A model generated the notes under the pieces. That model had not been told where the DNA came from and ran no database searches. It saw only the letters and a program-made list of their open reading frames with translations. The translations under genes were made by a program, and so were the position numbers. Below are positions 16,597-25,021 of a stretch of DNA of 64,000 bases, one piece after another (position 1 is the first letter of the stretch; every line of letters starts with the position of its first letter). The stretch is from Myxococcales bacterium (GTDB taxonomy: Bacteria; Myxococcota_A; Bradymonadia; UBA7976; UBA1532), in contig JACKDP010000002.1 of NCBI GenBank assembly GCA_020633435.1, forward strand, positions 186,001 to 250,000. The letters run 5' to 3'.

Positions 16597-18759
16597 CTAC
16601 TCCGGCACGGCCGTCCGGCTGCCGCCCGTCTCCCCCCAGCACACCCCGCGGCCCAGGCTGTTGATGCCGCAGCCGTGCAGGTAGCCCATGTTGATGTGGG
16701 TGAAGGGGCGGCCCGAGATCGGATCGCTGCGGTTGTTGCTGGTGGCGCCCCAGCAGCGGACGGTGCCGTCGGCCCGGCGCGCGCAGGCGTTGGCCTCGCC
16801 CGCCGTGACCTGCACGTAGGTGCCGGGGGGCGGGGTCGTCTGCCGGTCGGCGCCGTTGCCCCAGCACTGGAGCTGATCGGCCATGTCGATGCCGCAGGTG
16901 AAGCGGGTGCCAGCGCTCAGGTGCTGCAGGCGCAGGCCGTCCGGGACCACCGTGGCGTTGTTCGTCGCGTTGCCCCAGCAGATCACGCTGTTGTCGTCCC
17001 CGATGGCGCAGGCGTGGTCGTAGCCGGCGGCGACCTCGATGAAGGCGCCAGCGGGCGGCTCGGCGACGCCGCTCGGGTTGATGCCCCAGCAGGTCAGGCT
17101 GCGGTTGGCGAGGAGGCCGCACGCGAAGTCGTGGCCGACCTCGACCTGCAGGTAGTCGCCCGCGGGCGGGTCGACCTGGGCGCCGGCGACGGTGCCGCCC
17201 CAGCACGCGGCCTGGCCGCCCACCCGGATGCCACAGGAGAGGAACCGCTTCATCGAGACGGCGGTGAACTCGCCGAGGGGCGGGCCGGTCTCGCCCCAGT
17301 CGTTCGTGCCCCAGCACTGCAGCGTCCGGTCGGGCCGGATGCCGCACCCGGAGTAGTAGCTGGCCTCGATGTCCAGGTAGCGGTAGTCGGCGGTGCCATC
17401 CGGGGCGCCCCCGCGGCCGAAGAAGTCAGCGATGCCGTCGCCATCCACGTCGGCCGGGGCGTCGCCGGCGTCGTGGACGTCGGTGCCGGCCGCGACCTCG
17501 ATCCAGTCCGCGAAGCCGTCCGCGTCGGCGTCGCCCTCGACGTCGAGGGCGGCGGCCGGGCCGATGGGGCCGCGCGGGCCGATGGCCCCCGGCGCGCCAG
17601 CCGGACCGGCCGGACCCTGCGCCCCTGACGGGCCCGCCGCGCCCGCCGGGCCGGCTGCCCCCTCGGGCCCCGCCGGACCCGCCACGCCCGCGCCGCCCTG
17701 GGCGCCCTGCGGCCCCGCCGGCCCCTGGGGCCCGCGACGCCCTGGGGCCGACCGGCCCCGCGACGCCCTGGGGCCCGACCGCGCCGGCGGCCCCAGCAGG
17801 CCCGGCTGGTCCGGATTCCCCTGGAGATCCGTATAGATGCCCCACTGGCCGTCGGGCTGGCGGACGCGCAGGCGGGTGGCGTCCCACTCATGCTCGGGCG
17901 CCGGGCCCGCCGGCCCTGCCAGGCCCTGCCGGGCCGTCCACCCCGCCGGACCCGCCGGGCCCCGCGGCCCCTCGGGCCCCTGCAGCCCCAGCGGACCGGC
18001 CGGACCGACGGGCCCCTCGGGCCCCGCCAGGCCCGCGGCCCCTCGGGCCCCTGCACGCCAGCCGGGCCAGCCGCGCCCTCGGGTCCGGCCACGCCGGCAG
18101 GGCCCCTGCGCGCCGGCCGGGCCGACGTCGCCGCGCGGGCCCGGCGCGCCGGCCGGCCCTCGCCCCCGGCGGGCCCCCTGCGGGCCGCGCGGGCCCACGT
18201 CGCCCTGCGCGCCCTGCGGACCGGCGGGCCCGGGCGGCCCCGCCTCGCCCTGCGGACCCCGGGGCCCCACGCCGCCGAAGCCCTCGACGGGCCCGACCCA
18301 GCGCCCCTGGTCGTCGATGACGGCCAGCTCGCCGATGCTCACGCGGCTCGGGTGGATGTGGCGGCCCGCCACGTCGAGGGCCTGCGCGGCCACCGCGGCC
18401 CACTGGGCCTTGAGGGCGCCGCCCACCTGGAGGCGGGGCTCGAACTCCACGTCGCCCTCGGCCTGCACCCCGAGCCAGAGCCCGCCGGCCGGCAGGTCCC
18501 GGGGGAGCGGCTGCTGGTCGCCGAGGATGGCGACGAAGCGGCCGGCGACGACGGGGACGTCGTCCTGCCGCTCGGCCCAGAGCTCCTGGCCGCCAGCGTC
18601 GGCGTCGTAGAGCCGGAAGAAGAGCGTCTGCGTGCCCTCGAAGGGGGCGTCGGCCAGATCGGTCAGCTCGCCCTGGTAGGTGAGCGTCACCTCCTGGGCG
18701 AGGGCGGGCGCCGCGACGAACAGCGCGGCCAGCATCCACTTCATGCAGCTTCCCCTCAT
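16597..18759 (-). CDS. Collagen-stalk protein with Cys-rich RCC1-like tip, copy A
   Basis: 720 residues. The signal peptide ends at ALA-QEV. The ATG at 18759 overlaps the lipoprotein stop (ATGA); ATG 18744 with an AGGGGA site is an alternative. Order: a beta-rich N-terminal domain (residues 22-160), Gly-X-Y collagen repeats (about 160-400) interrupted by an EHEWDATRLRVRQPDGQWG segment, a DADGD-type calcium-binding stretch (about 400-445), then six or seven RCC1-like blades each with the CG-I/L and C-W-G signature (about 460-720). This looks like a secreted fibre with a propeller tip. Within the collagen part two short stretches lose Gly periodicity although the frame stays open, suggesting pairs of compensating indels. 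Confidence 0.85.
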   Translation of the reverse strand: MRGSCMKWMLAALFVAAPALAQEVTLTYQGELTDLADAPFEGTQTLFFRLYDADAGGQELWAERQDDVPVVAGRFVAILGDQQPLPRDLPAGGLWLGVQAEGDVEFEPRLQVGGALKAQWAAVAAQALDVAGRHIHPSRVSIGELAVIDDQGRWVGPVEGFGGVGPRGPQGEAGPPGPAGPQGAQGDVGPRGPQGARRGRGPAGAPGPRGDVGPAGAQGPCRRGRTRGRGWPGWRAGARGAAGLAGPEGPVGPAGPLGLQGPEGPRGPAGPAGWTARQGLAGPAGPAPEHEWDATRLRVRQPDGQWGIYTDLQGNPDQPGLLGPPARSGPRASRGRSAPGRRGPQGPAGPQGAQGGAGVAGPAGPEGAAGPAGAAGPSGAQGPAGPAGAPGAIGPRGPIGPAAALDVEGDADADGFADWIEVAAGTDVHDAGDAPADVDGDGIADFFGRGGAPDGTADYRYLDIEASYYSGCGIRPDRTLQCWGTNDWGETGPPLGEFTAVSMKRFLSCGIRVGGQAACWGGTVAGAQVDPPAGDYLQVEVGHDFACGLLANRSLTCWGINPSGVAEPPAGAFIEVAAGYDHACAIGDDNSVICWGNATNNATVVPDGLRLQHLSAGTRFTCGIDMADQLQCWGNGADRQTTPPPGTYVQVTAGEANACARRADGTVRCWGATSNNRSDPISGRPFTHINMGYLHGCGINSLGRGVCWGETGGSRTAVPE

Positions 18760-19280
18760 GGTCCCACCTGCCCGCGCAGGCGGCTGGTGGGCGTCTCGGC
18801 GGCGCCAGCCGCCTGGCGGCCCTGGCCGTTCAGGTTCTGGGTGCCCGCCATGCCGGCGCCGCCGACGCCGACGAGGCCCCCGCGGACCAGGCGCACGTTG
18901 AAGCGCACCGGGTTGGGGTCGCAGACGTCGCCGGCGCCGTCGCCGTCGCGGTCGGCCTGGTCGGGGTTCGGCGCGGCGGGGCAGTTGTCGTCGGCGTCGC
19001 GGACGCGGTCGCCATCGGCGTCGTCGGGCAGCGGGGCGGCGTCGGGCTCGACGGGCATCGCGTCCACGGGGCCGGCGTCGCGCGGGGCGGCGTCCGGTCG
19101 GGCGGCGTCAGGGTGGGCCGCGTCGGGTCGGGCCGCGTCGGGTCGGGCGGCGTCTGGGCGGGCCGCGTCAGCCGCCGCGTCCGGGAGCGCCGCCGAGTCC
19201 GCCGCGGGCGTGGCGCTGGTGCCATCGTCGCAGCCCGCGAGCCACCCGAGAAAAGCGAGCAGGGTCATGATCTTGCGCAT
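18756..19280 (-). CDS. Pro-Asp-Ala-rich lipoprotein with thrombospondin-3-like calcium motif, copy A
   Basis: 174 residues with lipobox signal (LLAFLGWLAGCDDG), so the mature protein would be anchored by the Cys. A linker of repeated PDAAR/PDAAH units (about residues 33-75) follows, then a DDADGDRVRDADDNCP...DRDGDGAGDVC stretch typical of thrombospondin type-3/OmpA-linker calcium-binding repeats. The C-terminus is Gly/Ala-rich. Its stop overlaps the ATG of the collagen-type gene, so the two are very likely made together and may form one surface structure. A TAGAGT element 8 bases before the ATG is conserved in copy B, hinting at a leaderless transcript. Confidence 0.75.
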   Translation of the reverse strand: MRKIMTLLAFLGWLAGCDDGTSATPAADSAALPDAAADAARPDAARPDAARPDAAHPDAARPDAAPRDAGPVDAMPVEPDAAPLPDDADGDRVRDADDNCPAAPNPDQADRDGDGAGDVCDPNPVRFNVRLVRGGLVGVGGAGMAGTQNLNGQGRQAAGAAETPTSRLRGQVGP

Positions 19281-19287
19281 GGGGCCC

Positions 19288-19298
19288 GACTCTAGGGA
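19288..19298 (-). promoter_or_regulatory. Conserved CCCTAGAGTC element before lipoprotein copy A
   Basis: The element sits 8 bases from the ATG and is repeated at the same place before copy B while flanking bases differ. TAGAGT is a plausible -10 hexamer, which would make the mRNA nearly leaderless; no Shine-Dalgarno is present. Confidence 0.35.
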
Positions 19299-19329
19299 AC
19301 CAGCGCGGGGCCGGCAAGGGCGGGGGCGG

Positions 19330-21444
19330 TCAGTTCGGCGGGGTGGCCCGGCCGTAGAGGTTGTCGCCCCAGCACCGCGCCGTGCCTTCGACGTCGATGC
19401 CGCAGCCGTGCACGTAGCCCATCGTCACGTAGCGAAACGGCAAACCCGCCGTCGGATCGGCCCGGCCGCCCCCCGTCGCGCCCCAGCAGCGGACGGTGCC
19501 GTCGTCCCGGCGGGCGCAGGTCGTCTCGTAGCCGGCCTCGAGCTGGGCGTAGGTCCCGCCGGGGGGGTTCGCCTGCTGCGACTGGTTGAGACCCCAGCAG
19601 CGCAGCCGCCCGTCCTCGTCGAGGCCACAGGTGAAGCGGTGGCCCGCGGTGATGTGGCGCAGGACGAGGTCAGCGGGGGCGTTGGTGCCGCCGCTGGTGG
19701 GGTTGCCCCAGCAGACCACCGTGCCGACGTCCCGGATGGCGCAGGCGTGGTCGGTGCCGGCGGCGACCTCCAGGAAGTTCCCGGCGGGGGGCACCGTGAC
19801 ACCGAAGCCGATGTCGTAGCCCCAGCAGGCCAGGCGACCGTCCGCGCGGACGGCGCAGGCGAAGTCCTGGCCGACGCTGATCTGGCGGTAGTCGCCGGCC
19901 GGCGGGTCCTCGTGGGCGGCCACGTTGATGCCACCCCAGCACGCCGCCTGGCCGCCTTCCCGGATCCCGCACATGAACCCGAGGTAGGCGTCGATGGTCG
20001 TGAAGCGACCCGTCGGCGGGACGCCCTCGCCGTCCAGGCCCCCACCCCAGCAGAGCACCCCGCCGTCGGTCCGCACGCCACACGTCACGTAGCTGGCGGC
20101 GGCCAGGTCCAGGAAGCGCACGCCCCCGGCGGCGTCGGGGCCACCGCGGCCGAAGAAGTCGGCGATGCCGTCGCCATCCACGTCGGCCGGGGCGTCGCCG
20201 GCGTCGTGGACGTCGGTGCCGGCCGCGACCTCGATCCAGTCCGCGAAGCCGTCGGCGTCGGCGTCTCCCTCGACGTCGAGGGCGGCGGCCGGGCCGATGG
20301 GGCCGCGCGGGCCGATGGCCCCAACCGGCCCGGCCGGCCCCTGCCGCGCCGACGGGGCCCGCGACGCCGGCGGGCCCCGCCGCGCCAGGCGGTCCCGCCG
20401 CGCCCTCGGCCCCGCGGGGCCCGCCGCGCCGGCGACGCCCTGCGCGCCCTGCGCGCCCTGGGCCCCCTGCCGGCCCCTGAGCCCCCCGCCGGCCCCTGGG
20501 GGCCGATCGGCCCCGCGACGCCCTGGGGGCCGACCGCGCCGGCGGCCCCAGCAGGCCAGCCGGTCAGGGATTCCCCTGAAGATCCGTATAGATGCCCCAC
20601 TGGCCGTCGGGCTGGCGGACGCGCAGGCGGGTGGCGTCCCACTCATGCTCGGGCGCCGGCCCCGCCGGTCCTCGGGGCCTGCTGCCCCCTCCAGGCCCTC
20701 GGCACCCCGCCGGGCCCCTGCGGCCCCTCGGGCCCCTGCGCGCCGGCCGGGCCGGCCGCGCCCTCGGGTCCGGCCACGCCGGCGGGCCCCTGCGCGCCGG
20801 CCGGGCCGACGTCACCGCGCGGGCCCGGCGCGCCGGCCGGCCCCTCGCCCCGGCGGGTGCCCCTGCAGGCCGCGCGGGCCCACGTCGCCCTGCGCGCCCT
20901 GCGGACCGGCGGCCCAGGCGGCCCTGCCTCGCCCTGCGGACCCCAGGGGCCCCACGCCGCCGAAGCCCTCGACGGGCCCGACCCAGCGCCCTGGTCGTCG
21001 ATGACGGCCAGCTCGCCGATGCTCACGCGGCTCCGGGTGGATGTGGCGGCCCGCCACGTCGAGGGCCTGCGCGGCCACCGCGGCCCACTGGGCCTTGAGG
21101 GCGCCGCCCACCTGGAGGCGGGGCTCGAACTCCACGTCACCCTCGGCCTGCACCCCGAGCCAGAGCCCGCCGGGGGGCAGGTCCCGGGGGAGCGGCTGCT
21201 GGTCGCCGAGGATGGCGACGAAGCGGCCGGCGACGACGGGGACGTCGTCCTGCCGCTCGGCCCAGAGCTCCTGGCCGCCAGCGTCGGCGTCGTAGAGCCG
21301 GAAGAAGAGCGTCTGCGTGCCCTCGAAGGGGGCGTCGGCCAGGTCGGTCAGCTCGCCCTGGTAGGTGAGCGTCACCTCCTGGGCGAGGGCGGGCGCCGCG
21401 ACGAACAGCGCGGCCAGCATCCACTTCATGCAGCTTCCCCTCAT
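19330..21444 (-). pseudogene. Collagen-stalk/RCC1-like protein, copy B, multiply frameshifted
   Basis: Same architecture as copy A. The start at 21444 again overlaps the lipoprotein stop. The N-terminal ~130 codons are open and nearly identical to copy A, but single-base indels then shift the frame repeatedly: an extra C near 21033, a missing C near 20990, and several more between about 20990 and 20400 in the collagen repeats, with an in-frame stop at 20812. The C-terminal part from about 20370 is open again (calcium-binding stretch and RCC1-like blades with CG and CWG motifs) and is in the same frame as the start, so the net shift is zero. The tip sequence differs from copy A throughout. Confidence 0.75.
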
Positions 21445-21985
21445 GGTCCCACCTGCCCGCGCAGGCGGCTGGTGGGCGTCTCGGCGGCGCCAGCCGCCTG
21501 GCGGCCCTGGCCGTTCAGGTTCTGGGTGCCCGCCATGCCGGCGCCGCCGACGCCGACGAGGCCCCGCGCGGACCAGGCGCACGTTGAAGCGCACCGGGTT
21601 GGGGTCGCAGACGTCGCCGGCGCCGTCGCCGTCGCAGGTCGGCCTGGTCGGGGTTCGGCGCGGCGGGGCAGTTGTCGTCGGCGTCGCGGACGCGGTCGCC
21701 ATCGGCGTCGTCGGGCAGCAGGGGCGGCGTCGGGCTCGACGGGCATCGCGTCCACGGGCCCGGCGTCGCGCGGGGCGGCGTCGCGCGGGCGGCGTCCGGG
21801 CGGGCGGCGTCAGGGCGGGCGGCGTCCGGGCGGGCCGCGTCCGGGCGGGCCGCGTCCGCCGGGGTCGCGTCAGCGAGGGCCGCGTCCGGGAGGGCGAGGG
21901 CGTCCGCCGCGGGGGCGGCGCCGGTGCCGTCGTCACAGCCAGCCAGCCACCCCAGCCACACGAGGAGCGTCATGATGTGCCGCAT
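21441..21985 (-). pseudogene. Pro-Asp-Ala-rich lipoprotein, copy B, frameshifted
   Basis: The start at 21985 gives the same lipobox signal (LGWLAGCDDG) and PDAAR linker as copy A. Compared with copy A, the frame is lost near 21785 (missing base), regained near 21720 (inserted A in a C-GGGG context), lost again near 21629 (inserted A) and regained near 21562 (extra base in the C/G run). The intervening segments translate to Arg/Pro-rich nonsense, while the correct frames still encode the DDADGDRVRDADDNCP calcium motif and the conserved C-terminus. The stop overlaps the collagen-type start. Either assembly errors or decay after duplication. Confidence 0.7.
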
Positions 21986-21992
21986 GACACGG

Positions 21993-22003
21993 GACTCTAG
22001 GGA
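21993..22003 (-). promoter_or_regulatory. Conserved CCCTAGAGTC element before lipoprotein copy B
   Basis: Same element and spacing to the ATG as upstream of copy A, supporting a functional 5' signal rather than chance. Confidence 0.35.
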
Positions 22004-22034
22004 GTCGCCCCGGAGGGAGCAAGCGCAGGGGGCG

Positions 22035-23423
22035 TCAGTGATCCACGGAGGCCGTCAGGTCCACCTCGGGGGCGTGGATGCGCAACCAGTCGTAGACCTC
22101 GCCCTGGGCGGCGGCGAGCTCGGCCTCGGTGGCCGCCTCGAACCGCATCACCAGCACCGGCTGGGTGTTGCTCGGCCGCAAGAGCCCGAAACCACTGGGG
22201 AACTCGACGCGGATGCCGTCGATGTCCACCACCGGGCGGCGCGCGCGGAACCAGGCCGCGGCGCGCTCGACCACCGCGAACTTGGCGGCGTCCGGGCAGG
22301 CGACGCGCAGCTCGGGGGTGGCGACGGTGCGGGGCAGGGCGTCCAGGTGCTCGGCCAGCGTGGGGCCCCCGTGGCTCAACAGCTCGAGCAGGCGGGCGCC
22401 GGCGTAGAGGGCGTCGTCGAAGCCGAACCAGCGGTCCGCGAAGAAGAGGTGGCCGCTCATCTCGCCCGCGAGCAGGGCCCCCGTCTCGGCCATGCGGGCC
22501 TTGATGAGGGAGTGGCCCACCTTCCACATCTCGGCCTGGCCGCCGGCCGCCGCGACGCCGTCGTACAGCACCTGCGAGCACTTCACCTCGCCCACGATGG
22601 TGGCGCCGGGGTGCTGGCGCAGGACGTCGCGGGCGAAGAGCAGCAGCAGCTGGTCGCCGAAGATCATCCGGCCCTGGCCATCCACCGCGCCCAGCCGGTC
22701 CGCGTCGCCGTCGAAGGCGAGGCCGACGTCGGCGCCGATCTCGACCACCTTCCGCTGCAAGTCCAGCAGGTTGGCCTCGACCGTGGGGTCGGGGTGGTGG
22801 TTCGGGAAGTGGCCGTCGGGCTCGCAGAAGAGGGGGTGCACCTCGAAGCCGAGGGCCCGGTAGAGGGCGACGGCGAGGGGGCCGCCGGCGCCGTTGCCGG
22901 CGTCCACGACGACGCGCAGCGGGCGGGGGCCCGGGTGCAGCGTGCGGGTCGCGGTGGCGAGCCAGGCGGGGGCGGCGTCCACGGCGGTGAGGGCGCCCGC
23001 GCCGGCGTCGAAGTCGTCGGCCTCCATGGCCCGGCGCAGGTCCAGGATGGCCTCGCCGTACAGCGCCTTCACCCCCTGGCAGAGCTTGAAGCCGTTCCAG
23101 TTCGGGGGGTTGTGGCTGCCGGTGACGATGACGCCGCCGTCCACGGGCAGGTGGTGCAGGGCGAAGTAGAGCAGGGGCGTGGGGCCCTGGCCGATGTCCA
23201 GGACGTCGACGCCCGTGGCGCGGATGCCGGCGATGAAGTCGGCGTGGATGCGCGGCCCGCTCAGGCGGCAGTCGCGGCCGACGGCCACCTGGCGCCCGCC
23301 GGCGCGGCGGATGCGCGTGCCGTAGGCGCGGCCGAGCGCCTGGACGAGGGCAGGGGTCAGCTCTACGTCGGCCCGCCCCCGGATGTCGTACTCGCGGAAG
23401 ATCCCCGCCGGCACCTCGCTCAC
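22035..23423 (-). CDS. Phosphomannomutase/phosphoglucomutase
   Basis: 462 residues, GTG start at 23423 overlapping the stop of the guanylyltransferase gene (GTGA). All four signature loops of the alpha-phosphohexomutase family are visible: catalytic-Ser loop TGSHNPP (about residue 100), metal loop DGDADR (about 240), sugar loop GEMSGH (about 320) and phosphate loop RPSNTQP (about 420). It would interconvert mannose- (or glucose-) 6-phosphate and 1-phosphate in the cytoplasm. With the upstream guanylyltransferase it forms a GDP-mannose supply pair for exopolysaccharide or LPS. manB/algC naming is avoided because substrate preference cannot be read. Confidence 0.92.
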   Translation of the reverse strand: MSEVPAGIFREYDIRGRADVELTPALVQALGRAYGTRIRRAGGRQVAVGRDCRLSGPRIHADFIAGIRATGVDVLDIGQGPTPLLYFALHHLPVDGGVIVTGSHNPPNWNGFKLCQGVKALYGEAILDLRRAMEADDFDAGAGALTAVDAAPAWLATATRTLHPGPRPLRVVVDAGNGAGGPLAVALYRALGFEVHPLFCEPDGHFPNHHPDPTVEANLLDLQRKVVEIGADVGLAFDGDADRLGAVDGQGRMIFGDQLLLLFARDVLRQHPGATIVGEVKCSQVLYDGVAAAGGQAEMWKVGHSLIKARMAETGALLAGEMSGHLFFADRWFGFDDALYAGARLLELLSHGGPTLAEHLDALPRTVATPELRVACPDAAKFAVVERAAAWFRARRPVVDIDGIRVEFPSGFGLLRPSNTQPVLVMRFEAATEAELAAAQGEVYDWLRIHAPEVDLTASVDH

Positions 23424-24493
23424 AGCAGCTCCTCCTCGCCGCGCTCCTCCAGCACGGCCACCACCTTGCGCACGTCCTGCGCCCGGTCGCGCGGGCAGAC
23501 GAGCACCGCGTCGGGGGTGCTGACCACCACCAGCCCCGTCACCCCGACCACCGTCGTCATGCGGCCCTCGGCCTGCACGATGGTGTCCTGGGAGTCGAGC
23601 ACCACGGTGGGCCCGTGCACCACGTTGCCATGGTCGTCGGCCTCGGCGAAGTCGGCCAGCGCCGCCCAGTGGCCCACGTCGTTCCAGCCGATGTCGGCGG
23701 GGATGACGCGCACGTCGCTCGCGTGCTCCATCACGCCGTAGTCCAGGCTGACGGAGCGCACGCTGGCGAACTGCTCGGCCAGCACCTCGGGGTAGGCGGG
23801 GGTGTCGATGGCGGCCTGGATGCGCAGGAGCGCGGCGTGCAGCCCCGGCAGAAAGCGCTTGATATCCGAGAGGATGCGCGCCGCCGTGAAGAAGAACATG
23901 CCGCTGTTCCACAGGTAGCCGCCGTCGGCCAGGTACCGCTCGGCGACGGCCCGGGGGGGCTTCTCGACGAAGCGCCGGACGCGGCAGACCTCGGTGCCGT
24001 TGCTCGTGAGGGCGGTGTCGTCGTGGTCGGCGTGGATGTAGCCGTAGCCCGTCTCGGGGCGGGTCGGGCGCAGGCCGAGGGTGACGATCTCGCCCGCGCG
24101 GGCCCGCTCGGCGGCGGCCGCCAGGGCGCGGCGGAAGGCCGGCCCGTCGGCGATGTGGTGATCGGCGGGCAGGACGGCCATCACGGCGTCGGGGTCCTCG
24201 CGCGCGATGTGCACCGCGGCGAGGCCCACGCAGGGGGCGGTGTTGCGCGCGCAGGGCTCGACGATGAGCCCGGCGGGCCCGAGGTCGGGGAGCACCGCCT
24301 GGATGCCCGCCACCAGGTGCGGTCCGGCCACCACCCGCACCCGCTCGGCGGGGATGAGGGGGGCCAGGCGCGCCACCGTCTCCACCAGCAGCGGGGCCTC
24401 GGTGCCGATGGCCAGGAGCTGCTTGGGGCGCAGGCGCCGCGACAGGGGCCAGAACCGCGTCCCGGCGCCCCCCGCCATGATGACGGCGAACAT
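23420..24493 (-). CDS. manC: Mannose-1-phosphate guanylyltransferase
   Basis: 357 residues. The N-terminal nucleotidyltransferase motif MAGGAGTRFWPLSR and downstream RPKQLL are diagnostic for GDP-mannose pyrophosphorylases of the ManC/type II group. Further family motifs are VLPADHHI (about residue 110), FVEKP (about 175) and WNSGMFFF (about 195). The short length shows that the fused C-terminal isomerase domain of bifunctional enzymes is missing, consistent with a separate mutase encoded next. Makes GDP-mannose from mannose-1-phosphate and GTP. The ATG at 24493 overlaps the stop of the preceding gene (TGATG). Confidence 0.92.
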   Translation of the reverse strand: MFAVIMAGGAGTRFWPLSRRLRPKQLLAIGTEAPLLVETVARLAPLIPAERVRVVAGPHLVAGIQAVLPDLGPAGLIVEPCARNTAPCVGLAAVHIAREDPDAVMAVLPADHHIADGPAFRRALAAAAERARAGEIVTLGLRPTRPETGYGYIHADHDDTALTSNGTEVCRVRRFVEKPPRAVAERYLADGGYLWNSGMFFFTAARILSDIKRFLPGLHAALLRIQAAIDTPAYPEVLAEQFASVRSVSLDYGVMEHASDVRVIPADIGWNDVGHWAALADFAEADDHGNVVHGPTVVLDSQDTIVQAEGRMTTVVGVTGLVVVSTPDAVLVCPRDRAQDVRKVVAVLEERGEEELL

Positions 24494-25020
24494 CAGGCCT
24501 CGTGCCCGGCGGCCACCCACGCCCGGATGCCCGGCAGCTCCGTCGCCTCCCACGCGTCGTCCAGCCGCACGGCGAGGAACTGGTGGTAGAGGCCGCGGAG
24601 GATGCGGTCGAGCTGCTCCAGCAGGAACATGCGCTCGGCGAACCGGGCGTCGTCCTCCTTCGAGAGCACGGCCGGCAGCTTCACGCTGGCGAGCTGGAAC
24701 GACGCCGCCTTGAAGATGAACGACCACTCCTGGGCGCCGACGACGATGCGCAGCTTCGCCTCGGCCGCCTGCTTGCCCAGCCGCAGGGCCGTGCGGGCCT
24801 CCAGGCTGGTGGCCGGCTGGCCGCCCTTGAAGTGGTTCTGCTGGGCGTCGACGAGGGGCGAGCCCACCACCAGGCGGTCGTCGAAGAAGACCTCCAGCGG
24901 GCCGATCTCGGTCGTGTTCAGGTTGAACTCGCCGTCGTCCCGCTCGGCGCGGAACCACAGCCAGGTGAGGAACTCCGGCCCCAGGAAGACCGTGCGCTGC
25001 ATGGCATCGAGCAGATCCAC
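24493..25020 (-). CDS. Conserved partner protein of the RdgC-like gene
   Basis: 175 residues, GTG start one base after the rdgC-like stop. The N-terminus (RTVFLGPEFLTWLWFRAERD) and the block ARTALRLGKQAAEAKLRIVV recur, to my recollection, in short proteins next to rdgC-like genes in myxobacteria, but I know no assigned function. It has no signal peptide or membrane segment, so it is probably cytoplasmic. Tight coupling to the RdgC-like gene suggests the two act together on DNA; that is inference. The role of the following manC gene in the same transcript is unclear. Confidence 0.65.
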   Translation of the reverse strand: MDLLDAMQRTVFLGPEFLTWLWFRAERDDGEFNLNTTEIGPLEVFFDDRLVVGSPLVDAQQNHFKGGQPATSLEARTALRLGKQAAEAKLRIVVGAQEWSFIFKAASFQLASVKLPAVLSKEDDARFAERMFLLEQLDRILRGLYHQFLAVRLDDAWEATELPGIRAWVAAGHEA

Positions 25021-25021
25021 C

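Larger units (their letters stand above)
16597..21985 (-). repeat. Tandem duplication of the lipoprotein + collagen/RCC1 gene pair
   Basis: Unit A (16597-19280) and unit B (19330-21985) lie head to tail with an offset of about 2,685 bases. The lipoprotein, signal peptide, N-terminal domain and calcium-binding stretch are almost identical between units (single substitutions and indels over hundreds of bases), and 17430-17590 matches 20160-20320 nearly base for base. The RCC1-like C-termini have diverged clearly. Confidence 0.9.

Noticed and set aside
17560..18260. Possible CRISPR-like periodic repeats
   Set aside because: The 9-base periodicity is that of Gly-X-Y codons within a reading frame; no spacers.
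17890..21975. 1,361-residue plus-strand frame over the collagen genes
   Set aside because: Antisense read of Gly-X-Y repeats giving Pro/Ala/Arg text; no start signal and no domain.
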